From the NCBI RefSeq assembly GCF_001421705.1, contig NZ_LMKO01000001.1, positions 796,170 through 860,169 on the forward strand: a DNA stretch of 64,000 nucleotides. Reading direction: 5' to 3'. The DNA is from Xylophilus sp. Leaf220. Lineage in GTDB: Bacteria; Pseudomonadota; Gammaproteobacteria; Burkholderiales; Burkholderiaceae_C. This document shows positions 9,877 through 18,586 of this stretch, one piece after another. Within the stretch, counting starts at the first letter, position 1. The number at the start of each line of letters is the position of its first letter. The translations under genes and the position numbers were made by a program. The notes beneath the pieces were generated by a model. It ran no database searches. It was given only the letters and a program-made list of their open reading frames with translations, and was not told where the DNA came from.

Positions 9877-9924
9877 AAAAAAGTTCGGGCAAGGCGCTGC
9901 CCGCCGGTGCGCAGAACGCACCGG
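9877..9924 (-). terminator. Possible terminator for the hydrolase gene
   Basis: In the gap between two convergent genes. Read on the minus strand there is a perfect 8-bp hairpin (CCGGTGCG / CGCACCGG, 5-base loop), then a short GGGCA/TGCCC stem followed within four bases by six T. The second stem is only 5 bp, so this is tentative. Confidence 0.4.
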
Positions 9925-9963
9925 GAAGGCGGTGGCGGAGGTTCGGGAAAGCCTGCGGTGCGG

Positions 9964-10848
9964 CTAGGCGGGCGCGGGCGTGGCGACCGTCTCGGCGAAG
10001 AAACGCACCATCGCGTCCTGCACCGCGGGGCCGCAGGCGCACTGCGACAGGTCGCCCATCGTCTGGGCCTGGGGCCAGCCGGCCGAGCGGGCCAGCAGCT
10101 GCCAGCGCACCGGCACGCCGGCCCCGCGCAAGCGCTCGGCATAGGCATGCGCCTCGTCGCGCATCGGATCGCCCTCGCCGGCCATCACCAGCGTCGGGGC
10201 CAGCTCGGCCAGGCGCGAACAGGCGCCCGGCACCGCGTAGGGATGCTCGGCATCGCGCGGGCTGCGCAGGTAGGCCAGCCAGCCGTCGGTCCACTTGCAC
10301 TGGACGCTGTCGCAGGTGGCGTCCCGCAGGGAAGGCGTGCCGGTGCACGGGTCGAGCATCGGCGAGAGCAGGATCTGGCCTGCCAGCGGCGGATGCGCCC
10401 GGTCGCGTGCCATCACCGCGACGGCCGCGGCGATGTTGCCGCCGGCCTCCTCGCCCGCCAGGAACACCCGGGCGCCCCGGCCGGCCAGCTTGACACGCTG
10501 GCGGTGCAGCCATTGGAGCGCGGCGTAGCCGGTCTCGATGCCTGCGGGGAAAGGATGCGCCGGCGCCAGCGGATAGGCCAGCGACGCCACCACCGCGCCG
10601 GCACTGGCCAGCAGTCGCGGGACCAGGGCGCCGCTCTCCAGGCATCCCGAGACGAAGGCGCCGCCGTGGAAGTGCAGCACCAGCGGCTGGCCGCCCGCGG
10701 TGCGGTGCCTGGTACCGTAGAGCCGCAACGCCGCGCTGCCGCCACCGGGCAGCGCGATCTGCAGGTCGGCGCCGCGGGGCTGCGCCGGCGCGCTGGCGTC
10801 CTGGGTGCAGGCGGCGGAGTCGGTGGCGGATCGTGCGGTGGTGGTCAT
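9964..10848 (-). CDS. HSL-type alpha/beta-hydrolase fold protein lacking catalytic Ser and His
   Basis: 294 residues in the hormone-sensitive-lipase/esterase family. The fold motifs are present: HFHGGAF (about 59-65, oxyanion hole), YPLAPAHPFPAG, and GEGDPMRDE with the acidic residue at Asp227. However, the nucleophile elbow, normally G-D-S-A-G-G, reads G-E-E-A-G-G, so residue 134 is Glu instead of Ser. The usual catalytic H-G-F near the C terminus reads A-G-W (residue 256 is Ala). Both changes are clear in the DNA. The protein is probably not a classical esterase; a binding or scaffold role is possible. It is divergent from a LysR gene. Confidence 0.8.
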   Translation of the reverse strand: MTTTARSATDSAACTQDASAPAQPRGADLQIALPGGGSAALRLYGTRHRTAGGQPLVLHFHGGAFVSGCLESGALVPRLLASAGAVVASLAYPLAPAHPFPAGIETGYAALQWLHRQRVKLAGRGARVFLAGEEAGGNIAAAVAVMARDRAHPPLAGQILLSPMLDPCTGTPSLRDATCDSVQCKWTDGWLAYLRSPRDAEHPYAVPGACSRLAELAPTLVMAGEGDPMRDEAHAYAERLRGAGVPVRWQLLARSAGWPQAQTMGDLSQCACGPAVQDAMVRFFAETVATPAPA

Positions 10849-11034
10849 GGCGTTGGCATCGGTGGGGGAGCGGCAATGCTGTCAGGGTTCGACTGTAGAC
10901 CCGCCGCCGGCACGGATAAAGCGGCGTGCCACCCACGCTCTGTTTCCAAACCACCAACAATCGGAGGGCCGGTCGCGGAGGAGAATTCGGCAGCCGGCAC
11001 AGCCGGCTGAGCACTCACCGTCAAGGACGATCAC
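10849..11034. promoter_or_regulatory. Divergent intergenic region, hydrolase-like gene / LysR gene
   Basis: 186 bases between divergent starts, the classic arrangement for a LysR regulator and its target. An AAGGA ribosome-binding site precedes the LysR ATG at 11035. AGCCGGC occurs twice in 17 bases near 10991-11008. No definite T-N11-A operator could be assigned. Confidence 0.4.
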
Positions 11035-12093
11035 ATGGACCAGATCCAGGCCATGCGGGCTTTCACCCGCGTCGTGGAGGCCGGCACCTTCACCAAGGCA
11101 GCCGATTCGCTGTCGTTGCCGAAGGCATCGATCACCAAGCAGATCCAGGCACTGGAGGCCCGGCTGCGGGTGACGCTGCTGCACCGCACGACCCGCCGGG
11201 TGACGGTGACGCCCGACGGCGCCGCCTACTACGAGCGCACCGTGCGGCTGCTCAACGACCTCGACGACATCGAGGCGAGCATGACCAACGCGCGCGCCAA
11301 CCCCACCGGCAAGCTGCGGGTGGACGTGGGCTCCTCGGTGGCGCGGCTGTTGATCATTCCGGCACTCTCCACCTTCTACGAGCGCTACCCCGACATCCAG
11401 CTCGACCTGGGCGTGGGCGACCGGCCGGTAGACCTGATCACCGACAACGTCGACTGCGTGATCCGCGGCGGCGAACTCTCGGAGCAGTTCCTGGTGGCGC
11501 GGCGCATCGGCACCCTGCCCTTCGTCAACGTCGCATCGCCCGACTACCTGCGCCGCCACGGCACGCCGCAGCATCCGGACGACCTGCAGGACGGACGGCA
11601 CCACACGATCCGCTATTTCTCGGCCCGCACCGGCCGGCTCTGGCCGCACGAGTTCGAGAAGAACGGCGAGCGGCTCGAACTGGATACGGCCTACCGCGTC
11701 TCGGTCAACGAGAGCAATGCCCACATGGCCGCGGTGCTGGCGGGGCTGGGCATCTCGCAGACGGTGATGTTCATGGCCGCGCCGCACCTGGCCACCGGCG
11801 AGCTGGTGCAGGTCCTGCACGACTGGCAGCACCCCAGCCTGCCGGTGCACGTGGTCTATCCGCCCAACCGGCACCTGAGCGCCAAGGTGCGTGCGTTCGT
11901 CGACTGGGCGGCGGAGCTGTTCGCGCGGCATCCGCATCTGCAGCGCAACACCGCGGCGTCCACCGGCACGGCCGCGCCCGCCGCAGTGCCGCTGCCGGCG
12001 CAGGGCATCGCACCCATCGTGCCGTCGCGGCCCGCCCCGGCCGAGGTGCCGGCACGCGGCACCGCGCGCGCCACCGCCGCGGTACGGGCCTAG
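11035..12093 (+). CDS. LysR family transcriptional regulator
   Basis: 352 residues. A winged-helix DNA-binding domain (residues 1-60: MDQIQAMRAFTRVVEAGTF start, ADSLSLPKASITKQIQALE helix-turn-helix) is followed by the periplasmic-binding-protein-like effector domain (about 88-295). The sequence RRIGTLPFVNVASPDYL and the DCVIRGGEL block place it near the large PecT/DmlR-like branch. An unusual Ala/Pro/Thr-rich tail of about 45 residues follows the effector domain and is probably disordered. It is divergent from the degenerate hydrolase gene and may regulate it. Confidence 0.9.
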   Translation: MDQIQAMRAFTRVVEAGTFTKAADSLSLPKASITKQIQALEARLRVTLLHRTTRRVTVTPDGAAYYERTVRLLNDLDDIEASMTNARANPTGKLRVDVGSSVARLLIIPALSTFYERYPDIQLDLGVGDRPVDLITDNVDCVIRGGELSEQFLVARRIGTLPFVNVASPDYLRRHGTPQHPDDLQDGRHHTIRYFSARTGRLWPHEFEKNGERLELDTAYRVSVNESNAHMAAVLAGLGISQTVMFMAAPHLATGELVQVLHDWQHPSLPVHVVYPPNRHLSAKVRAFVDWAAELFARHPHLQRNTAASTGTAAPAAVPLPAQGIAPIVPSRPAPAEVPARGTARATAAVRA

Positions 12094-12118
12094 GCGGCAC
12101 GCGGCACGCGGCACGCGG
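12094..12118. repeat. Short tandem repeat, GCGGCAC x3
   Basis: Three head-to-tail copies of the heptamer GCGGCAC plus a partial fourth, in the 42-base gap between the convergent LysR and PaiB-like genes. Confidence 0.7.
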
Positions 12119-12135
12119 CCCGCGCCGCGGGGCGC

Positions 12136-12780
12136 TCAGTCGGTGCGACGCGCCTCGGCCTGCCGCATCGCATCGGCCACGTCCCGCGCGCCCTGCCGCT
12201 CCAGGCCGTCGATGGCACCCAGCCGGTCGCGCGCCTCCTTGTTCTGGTTGAGCTTGGACTTGCCGACGATCCGCTCGATCGTGACCTCGACGCCGACGAT
12301 CGCCTGCAGCATCGTCTCCAGGTAGTCGGCCGGCGCGTCCGACATCTTCCAAGGCCGCTCCGACGCGACCCGCGCCTCGTGGGTCCGCGTCAGCCGGCCG
12401 ACGATGCCGCGCAGGAACCTGGCGTCGTCGGTGAAGCGCACCGTGCCGTGTACATGCACCACCTGGTAGTTCCAGGTGGGCACCTGCTTGTGCGCTTCGT
12501 GCTTGCTGGGGTACCAGTTGGGCGAGACGTAGGCGTCGGAGGCGCGGAACACGACCAGCACCCGCGAGCCGTCCGGCACCTCCTGCCATACCGGATTGGC
12601 CCGCGCCACGTGGGCCAGCAGGCGGCCGTGCGGCGGCGCATCGGCGTCGAACTCGAACGGGATGTGGTTGGCATCGAGCCCGTGCGGCCCGTTCACCACC
12701 AGCGCGGCGAACGGGTGCTCGCGCAGCGTGCGGTGCAGGGCGTCGGTGTCGTTTTCTTCGAAGTGGGGCGGCAGGTACAT
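12136..12780 (-). CDS. PaiB-like FMN-binding protein
   Basis: 214 residues, the normal size for the PaiB family (flavin-reductase-like split-barrel). The start MYLPPHFEEND is typical; in-frame ATGs a few codons upstream (MMESA) are less likely. Recognisable blocks are HPFAALV, DANHIPFE, the FRASDAYVSPNWYPSKHE signature with KQVPTWNY, then VHVHGTVRF. In Bacillus the PaiA/PaiB locus affects sporulation and protease production, and PaiB is annotated as a repressor; structural work on the family shows FMN binding. The true role here is unknown. Confidence 0.88.
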   Translation of the reverse strand: MYLPPHFEENDTDALHRTLREHPFAALVVNGPHGLDANHIPFEFDADAPPHGRLLAHVARANPVWQEVPDGSRVLVVFRASDAYVSPNWYPSKHEAHKQVPTWNYQVVHVHGTVRFTDDARFLRGIVGRLTRTHEARVASERPWKMSDAPADYLETMLQAIVGVEVTIERIVGKSKLNQNKEARDRLGAIDGLERQGARDVADAMRQAEARRTD

Positions 12781-12859
12781 GGCGGATTCCATCATGGGAC
12801 GAGGCGTGGGGCCTCCATACTCGCGGAGGTCGCTGGACCCCCACCCCCGGATTGTCGCC

Positions 12860-13273
12860 ATGCCGTTCTTTCGTGCCATGCCTTCGCGTTTTGCCCTTGC
12901 GGCCTGCCTGCTGTGCGCCCTCGCACCGCTGCTGCAGGCCCAGCCCCTGCCGACAGGCGCCGACCTGGGCGCCACCGCCGCCGACCTGCAGCGCGCGATG
13001 CCCGATCTGGAACGGGTCGCCCGGCCGACGCGGATGGCGGGGGGCCTGGCCGGGCTGTGGCGCTCCGCGCCGGTCGCGCTGGCCGGCGTGGTGGGGAACT
13101 ACACCTTCTTCCTGGCCGGCGGACAGGTGCGGCGGATCGAGTTCTGGGCCGATGCGCCGGCGGACCCGTCGGCGGCCGATGCGGCCTTCGACGCAATCGC
13201 CGCGTGGGGCCGCGATCTGTACGGCGCCGAGATGGCCTCCGGCGGGCCGGGTGCGCGCTATGCGGCCTGGTAG
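12860..13273 (+). CDS. Small exported hypothetical protein, apparently cut short by a TAG stop
   Basis: 137 residues with a signal peptide (MPFFRAMPSRFALAACLL..., cleavage near LQAQ|PL). The mature part is rich in Ala, with a hydrophobic strand VALAGVVGNYTFFLAGGQVRRIEFW. I do not recognise the family. After the TAG at 13271-13273 the same frame stays open for 33 more codons to a TGA at 13373-13375, and that extension looks protein-like (DIYLQQA, VRLVRVARAQ). It ends two bases before the converging neighbour's stop. The full-length gene may therefore be 12860-13375 with an internal nonsense change or sequencing error. Confidence 0.6.
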   Translation: MPFFRAMPSRFALAACLLCALAPLLQAQPLPTGADLGATAADLQRAMPDLERVARPTRMAGGLAGLWRSAPVALAGVVGNYTFFLAGGQVRRIEFWADAPADPSAADAAFDAIAAWGRDLYGAEMASGGPGARYAAW

Positions 13274-13376
13274 CGGCCGGGCGTCGATATCTACCTGCAG
13301 CAGGCGCCCCCGCCCAGGGCCGGCGTGCGGCTGGTCCGCGTGGCGCGGGCGCAGCGCGACGGCAGCGCCCTGTGAC

Positions 13377-14699
13377 TCACGGCTGCGGCACGGTGCGCAG
13401 GAAGTCCGTACGGGCGCGCGGCCCCCAGCCCGGAATGCCGCGCACGTCTTCGGCGATGCGGCGGGCCCGCACGCGGTCGACCGCGCCCGAGGCCGCCCAC
13501 TGCCGCGCCTCGCGCTCCGGGTTGTGCAGCAGCACAGCCAGCGCCACCGCCTGCACCGGCGCCAGGCTGCGGGCGCTGCGCCCGAAGTAGTGCCGCGCCG
13601 CGGCCTCGGCACCGCACAGGCCGGCACCCCAGGGCGCGTTGTCGAGGTAGAGCTGCAGGATGCGGGTCTTGCCCAGGGTGCGTTCCATCTCCACCGCGTA
13701 CAGCAACTCGCGCAGCTTGCGGGTGGCCGACCGCGCATCGCCGGCCACCACCATCTTGGCCAGCTGCTGCGTCAGGGTGCTGCCGCCCCGCTCGACCTGG
13801 CCGCGGGCCTGGTTGCCGTCGAACGAGGCCAGCAGCTCCTGCAGGTCGTAGCCGGGATGCGCGTCGAAGCGCTGGTCCTCGGCCGCGATGACCGCGCGCG
13901 CCAGCCAGGCATCGTTGCGCAGGCCGGCGCCGGCGCCGCAGCCCGATGCGGCACGCGACAACGCCTCGGTGCCCAGGCCGTAGACGGCGAACCCCTCGAC
14001 CTGCGGCCGCAGCTCCAGCCGGCCGCCGGGCAGCGACCAGGCGGCGCGCACGCCCAGCGTGCCGTCGATGCGGGCGTGCGCCAGTTCGGGCAGCGTCGGG
14101 GCCAGCACCGCGTACCACTGCGCCAGCGCCGTCGCCGGCAACTCCATGCTCAGCGCCAGGCCGTCCTGTCGCAGCGCGCCCTGCCAGGTGGCGCGCAGCA
14201 CCGCCCCGCCGTCCGGCGACGCGGCCGCGATCGTGCCCTGCAGCCGGTCGAAATCGCGCCGCACGGTGAGCGTGGCCTGCGCGATACGCAGCGGCTCGGC
14301 GCCCAGGCCGGGCACCACGGCGGCACAGGCGCTGCACGCCACGGTCAAGGTGCGTCGCGGCATGTCCCAGCCCAGCGCGAACATCCCATGGCGTGTGCGA
14401 AGGCTGCGCCCGTCCAGCAGCGGTCCCACCCATGGAGAGACGAGGATGCGCAGCGCGCCCGGCACGCCGACTCGTAATTGCAGCGGACCCACCTGTACCG
14501 GCACCGCCCATTCGCCGGCGCGCGGCGCCAGCGCCCAACGGGCGCCGAAGCCCGCCAGCACGGCCAAAGCCGAGACGAGCGCCACTGCCACCACCACCCT
14601 GCGCAGCCACGGCATGGCCGTGCGGCCCGGCCAGTGCCGCGCAACGGTCGCGACCGGCGGCGACGGTTCCCTGCGGCACCATCCGAACGCCGCGCTCAC
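13377..14699 (-). CDS. Biosynthetic peptidoglycan transglycosylase-like protein (GT51), exosortase-locus member
   Basis: 440 residues from a GTG that overlaps the upstream stop (GTGA); an inner ATG at 14615 (MPWLRR) is the alternative start. One membrane segment lies near residues 33-52. A unique region of about 200 residues follows, and then a GT51 domain: the catalytic AAEDQRFDAHPGYD block (Glu274), GGSTLTQQLAK (305-315), the second acidic residue in AVEMERT (Glu337), and ILQLYLDNAPWG. There is no transpeptidase domain, so it resembles monofunctional MtgA but is nearly twice as long. It would polymerise lipid II glycans in the periplasm. Its place as last gene of the exosortase operon is unusual. 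Confidence 0.82.
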   Translation of the reverse strand: MSAAFGWCRREPSPPVATVARHWPGRTAMPWLRRVVVAVALVSALAVLAGFGARWALAPRAGEWAVPVQVGPLQLRVGVPGALRILVSPWVGPLLDGRSLRTRHGMFALGWDMPRRTLTVACSACAAVVPGLGAEPLRIAQATLTVRRDFDRLQGTIAAASPDGGAVLRATWQGALRQDGLALSMELPATALAQWYAVLAPTLPELAHARIDGTLGVRAAWSLPGGRLELRPQVEGFAVYGLGTEALSRAASGCGAGAGLRNDAWLARAVIAAEDQRFDAHPGYDLQELLASFDGNQARGQVERGGSTLTQQLAKMVVAGDARSATRKLRELLYAVEMERTLGKTRILQLYLDNAPWGAGLCGAEAAARHYFGRSARSLAPVQAVALAVLLHNPEREARQWAASGAVDRVRARRIAEDVRGIPGWGPRARTDFLRTVPQP

Positions 14700-15274
14700 G
14701 GCGCACTCCCGACCTGCGCGACCGTATCCGCCTGCCACGGCCCCGTCGACCGGCCGATGGCCGCGGCCCAGTACCAGGCAGAGGTATCGGTGAAGGCCTG
14801 GCCCTCGGCATCGACGATCCGCTCGCACACCCGCAGCGGTACCGCACCTGGCCGCTGGGCCGCGAAACAGCGCCAGAGCCGCTGCCGCGCATCCTGCTCC
14901 AGCCGCGCCTGGGCGATGCGGTAGCCTAGCGCGCGGTAGCAGTCGGCCGACGGATGCAGCATGCGGGTGGGCGCATCGACCTGGCGCAGCACCAGGGTGC
15001 GGCTGCCGTCGGTCATCCGCGCGATCGCGCCGGGGAATCGGCGGGCGAAGGCGTCTTCCACTGGGCTCAGCGCCAGCGGGCGCAGCGACGCGCCGTCCCA
15101 GGTGGAGGGCCATTCGTGGCCTTGCGGCGCCGATGCATCGGCCGCTGCCGGGGCGCGCAGCGCATGGCCCAGGTTCCATGCGATGCAGAGCAGCATTGCG
15201 ATGCCGAAAATGCCTTTGTGCAACACCCGGTGCACGAAACGGTTGGCCAGCCAGTGGACCTTAGACGGCTGCAT
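14696..15274 (-). CDS. Exosortase-associated EpsI-like membrane-anchored protein
   Basis: 192 residues: an N-terminal signal anchor (about 22-40) and a periplasmic domain. The block TRMLHPSADCYRALGY (His107, Cys112) resembles the His...Cys motif region of EpsI-type proteins that accompany exosortases, which is why I give this name; overall similarity is otherwise not obvious. The start codon lies 14 bases inside the end of the exosortase gene, and the stop overlaps the GTG of the transglycosylase gene. Both overlaps imply translational coupling within the operon. Exact function unknown. Confidence 0.6.
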   Translation of the reverse strand: MQPSKVHWLANRFVHRVLHKGIFGIAMLLCIAWNLGHALRAPAAADASAPQGHEWPSTWDGASLRPLALSPVEDAFARRFPGAIARMTDGSRTLVLRQVDAPTRMLHPSADCYRALGYRIAQARLEQDARQRLWRCFAAQRPGAVPLRVCERIVDAEGQAFTDTSAWYWAAAIGRSTGPWQADTVAQVGSAP

Positions 15275-16187
15275 GGCGCTCTCCGCTGGCGATGGTCGAC
15301 GGCCATGGTGCCGGACAGGAACCTTTGGCGACAGGCGCCCGCGCCTGCCGCGCCATCGCCCAGGCGATGCCGCCGCACACCGCCGCGAGCAGCACCAGGC
15401 CCAGCCCGTCGTGCACCCACGGCGCGGGCGCATGCCCCGCGCCCTCCAGCGCCACCAGCAGGCTGGTGCGGACGATGTTGCCCGCCAGCACCAGCCCACC
15501 CACCACCGGCAGCCGCGCGCAGAAGCTGCGGCTACCGCGGCCGGCCCACAGCGCCACCGTGCAGGCGGTGAAGTAGCCCAGCCACACCATCTGCACGCCC
15601 GAGCACGGTGCGTCGACGATCACCCGCTGGCCGTCGACCAGCAGCGTGGTGCCTTCCCGGGCCACGGTGAAACCCGGCGCCAGCAGCCAGCGGCTGGCCT
15701 CGGCGGTGACGACCCGCAGCGGATAACCGGCGTAGAACTGCAGCGACGACAGCAGCGGCAGCGCCAGCACCGCCAGCCCCGCCACCGGCGCCGCGGCCAC
15801 CCGCGGCGGCACGACGGCCACCAGCCCGGCCGCCAGGGCCAGCACCGCGACCAGGCCGGCCAACAGGGGCGACAGCGCGGGCAGCCACGGCCCGGCGCCG
15901 CTGCCGGCCAGCGTCGCAGCCACGGTGCCGCCCATCGCCAGCGCCATCCAGCCCAACCGTGGCGAGGCCCGCAGGCTGCCGCGCTGCTGCCACACCAGCG
16001 CGGCGAGGGCCGCCAGGGCCAGAGCGCCCAGCGGATCGTCGGAGCCGTCGGCCATGCGGCGTGCCATCCACAGGCCGGTGGGCGCGAGCGCGGCGCATTG
16101 CAGCGCCAGCCAGGCGCCGGCGGGCCAGCGGTCGAGGCGGATGCCGCCGTGCACGAAGGCGGGGGATTGCAGGAGACGGGATTGCAT
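15261..16187 (-). CDS. Exosortase / archaeosortase family transpeptidase
   Basis: 308 residues and about eight hydrophobic helices. All three exosortase active-site motifs are visible: APCSGVQM (Cys195), NIVRTSLL (Arg240) and VHDGLG (His259). Exosortases cleave PEP-CTERM-type C-terminal tails and move the protein on to an acceptor at the cell surface. The gene starts 19 bases after the stop of a VIT/vWA protein that has a PEP-CTERM-like tail, so that protein is the obvious, perhaps only, substrate. I do not assign a subfamily letter. The next gene overlaps by 14 bases. Confidence 0.9.
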   Translation of the reverse strand: MQSRLLQSPAFVHGGIRLDRWPAGAWLALQCAALAPTGLWMARRMADGSDDPLGALALAALAALVWQQRGSLRASPRLGWMALAMGGTVAATLAGSGAGPWLPALSPLLAGLVAVLALAAGLVAVVPPRVAAAPVAGLAVLALPLLSSLQFYAGYPLRVVTAEASRWLLAPGFTVAREGTTLLVDGQRVIVDAPCSGVQMVWLGYFTACTVALWAGRGSRSFCARLPVVGGLVLAGNIVRTSLLVALEGAGHAPAPWVHDGLGLVLLAAVCGGIAWAMARQARAPVAKGSCPAPWPSTIASGERHAAV

Positions 16188-16206
16188 CGCGATGTCCTCC
16201 GCCTAC

Positions 16207-18333
16207 TCAGGCAGTGAAGCGTTCTGCATGGCGGCCACCGCGGCGGCGGGACCGGCGCTGCAGCATGCAGAGCACCGACAGCACCACCGCCACCGCGCCG
16301 AGGGCCGCTGGCTCCGGCGTGCTGGGCACCTCGGCGCCCACGCTCTGGCCGATCGCCTGCTCGCCCACCCCCTGGGGCAACGGAGACGGATGGTCGACGC
16401 CCTCGGCATCCTGCGGCGCCAGGTTGCGCACCACCTGGTCCACCGCGATGAAGCTCGTGTACTGCGTCAGCAGCCCGTATTGCAGGCCCAGCGCGGTGAT
16501 CGGCTTGGCATGGGCATCGCCGCCCTCCAGCGCCTCCTGGTCGCTCAGTGCGGCGATGCGGTGCCGGGCCCACAGGGTGCGCAGGGCGGGTGCTTCGTGG
16601 CGCGCGGTGCCGTCCACCGCCACCTCCTGCCGGTAGGGGCCGCTGGCGCTGCGGCCTTCGACCACCATGCGGCCGGTCGGCGCACCGCGCCACTTGCCGA
16701 AGACGACCACCGGCCGCTCGCCCAGCACGTCGGGCAGCACCGCCGGCTCGACGTCGTACACGTCCAGCCCCTCGAAGCGGGCCCGGACGCTGGTCAGTAC
16801 CGGCGACTCGACCATGCGGCGAAACCGCGCGGCCTGCTCCGGCGCCTGGGCCGGGTCGGTGATGACGAAGGGCTCGCCCATCCCGGCGCGTGCCAGGCCC
16901 TCCATCAGGTGCCGGTTGACCGAGGAGCCGATGCCGAAGGTGAACAGGTTGGCATTCGACAGGTTGCGCCGCACCAGCTCGAACGCCTCGCGCTCCACCG
17001 TCACGTAGCCGTCGGTCACCACCACCACGGTGCGGGAGACGTCGGGCGCCTTCGGCTCGTCGTAGACGCGGCGCAGCGCGGGGATCAGCTCGGTGCTGCC
17101 GCCGGCGCGGGCGTCGCCGATGGTGGCCAGCGCGCGGTCGATGTTGGCGCGGGTGGCCGGCACCGAATGCGGCGACAGCGCCTTGTTGCTGCCCGAGAAC
17201 AGCAGCACGTTGAAGGTGTCGCTGGGCCGCAGGCCGCCGATCAGGCGCTCCAGCACCTGCTTGGCGGTATCCAGCGGAAAGCCGTGCATCGAGCCGGAGA
17301 TGTCGACCACGAAGACGTAGTCGCGCGGCGAGATCGCGGTGGCCGCCACCGCCTTGGGCGGCTCCACCATCGCCAGGAAGAAGTTCTCGCCGCCGCCCGG
17401 GCCGCCCTGCGCCCGGTGCAGCATCAGGCCCGAGGCGATCGCATCGCCCGCCAGCCGGTAGTCGAGCACGAAATCGCGGTCGTGGGCCGGGCCGCTGCCC
17501 GCGGCCAGCGCCACGGTGGCATGCCGCGCATCGCGGCCGTCCCTGTGCACCTCGATCGCATGGGTGCGGGAGCGCACCTCCTGCAGGTCCAGCGGCGTGT
17601 CGAGCGCCACCTTCAGCGCGAAGTCGCCGGCCGGTGCGACGCCGCTGCGCAGGAAGGGCTGGGCCACCCATGCAGCTGCCGCGTTCTCCGACTGCGGGCT
17701 GTTGTAGCGCGGGCCGACCACGGTGGGGAACACGAACTGGTAGTTGCCGCCCTGCGGCACCAGCAGTTCGCTGTAGCGCAGCTCCACCCGCACGTCGTCG
17801 CCCGGCAGGATGTTGGCGACGTTCATCTGGAACACGTTGGGCAGCTTCTGCTCCAGCAGCGCGGCCGTCTTGCCTTCGGCCTGGGCCGTCTGGTACTCGA
17901 TGCGGGCCTGCTGCTTCTCGCGGATCTGCGCGGTGACCAGCCGGTCGGCCAGCCGCACGTTCAAGCCGCTGACCGCCGCGCGGGTGGAGCCGGGAAACAC
18001 GTAGCGGGCCTCGATCGCGCGGCTGCCTTCGTTGCGGTAGTGCTGGGTGACGGTGACGTCGGCGATGACGCCGGAGATGCGCACGTCGACCTCGGTCTTC
18101 TTCAGCGGCAGGCGGTCGGTGGCCGCATCGCCTCCGGACACGAGGAAATACGGGCTCTCGGTGGCCGGGCGCGGCGCCACCTCCTGCGCCCACAGGGGCC
18201 GCACGCTCATCGCCGCGCAGCAGAGCGTGGCGCCGCACAGCACCGCGATCCAGAGGCGGCCGCCGGCGCGGCGGGGCGACCGGGCCGTGCGGTCGGCGTG
18301 CGGTGCGGGGACAAGGGCTTCGGTGGTCGGCAT
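16207..18333 (-). CDS. VIT and vWA domain protein with PEP-CTERM-like sorting tail
   Basis: 708 residues from an ATG with a strong GGAAGAAG ribosome-binding site; the frame is open further upstream but without a site or sensible sequence. A signal sequence (about 26-50) is followed by a VIT domain (about 65-195) and a von Willebrand A domain with an intact metal site, DISGS (Asp344, Ser346, Ser348). The extreme C terminus carries T-P-E-P (about 672-675), a hydrophobic stretch and an RRSRRR cluster, the three-part PEP-CTERM layout. It thus looks like the surface-sorted target of the adjacent exosortase. It resembles the marine proteobacterial sortase target family in domain order. Confidence 0.88.
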   Translation of the reverse strand: MPTTEALVPAPHADRTARSPRRAGGRLWIAVLCGATLCCAAMSVRPLWAQEVAPRPATESPYFLVSGGDAATDRLPLKKTEVDVRISGVIADVTVTQHYRNEGSRAIEARYVFPGSTRAAVSGLNVRLADRLVTAQIREKQQARIEYQTAQAEGKTAALLEQKLPNVFQMNVANILPGDDVRVELRYSELLVPQGGNYQFVFPTVVGPRYNSPQSENAAAAWVAQPFLRSGVAPAGDFALKVALDTPLDLQEVRSRTHAIEVHRDGRDARHATVALAAGSGPAHDRDFVLDYRLAGDAIASGLMLHRAQGGPGGGENFFLAMVEPPKAVAATAISPRDYVFVVDISGSMHGFPLDTAKQVLERLIGGLRPSDTFNVLLFSGSNKALSPHSVPATRANIDRALATIGDARAGGSTELIPALRRVYDEPKAPDVSRTVVVVTDGYVTVEREAFELVRRNLSNANLFTFGIGSSVNRHLMEGLARAGMGEPFVITDPAQAPEQAARFRRMVESPVLTSVRARFEGLDVYDVEPAVLPDVLGERPVVVFGKWRGAPTGRMVVEGRSASGPYRQEVAVDGTARHEAPALRTLWARHRIAALSDQEALEGGDAHAKPITALGLQYGLLTQYTSFIAVDQVVRNLAPQDAEGVDHPSPLPQGVGEQAIGQSVGAEVPSTPEPAALGAVAVVLSVLCMLQRRSRRRGGRHAERFTA

Positions 18334-18513
18334 TTCTTCTTCCTGCGGGGCCGTGCGACGGTGCACAGGGGGCACTGTCGAGCGGCGACAGGAAGGCAAT
18401 GAGAAGCCGAGGGGGCGTGTGTGAAGTCCGGGTGAAGTGCCGGTGCGGTGCCGGCGCCGTGCGAGGAGGCGGCGGCCGCCTTCGGTGCGAGCCGTTCGGC
18501 CCGTCTCGCGATG

Positions 18514-18568
18514 AAAAGTGCCTGCAGCCGGCGTCCCGCGCCGACCACATGCTATCAAAAACGTAGCA
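18514..18568 (+). repeat. Dispersed repeat family A, copy 1
   Basis: A roughly 55-base copy of a palindromic repeat, running from an A-rich start through GCAGCCGGCG...CGCGCCGACCA and ending in TGCTATCAAAAACGTAGCA. It lies in the 253-base gap between creC and the VIT/vWA gene, where nothing else but the ribosome-binding site of the latter is recognised. Confidence 0.8.
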
Positions 18569-18586
18569 CCCGGCCGGCGCTGCCCG

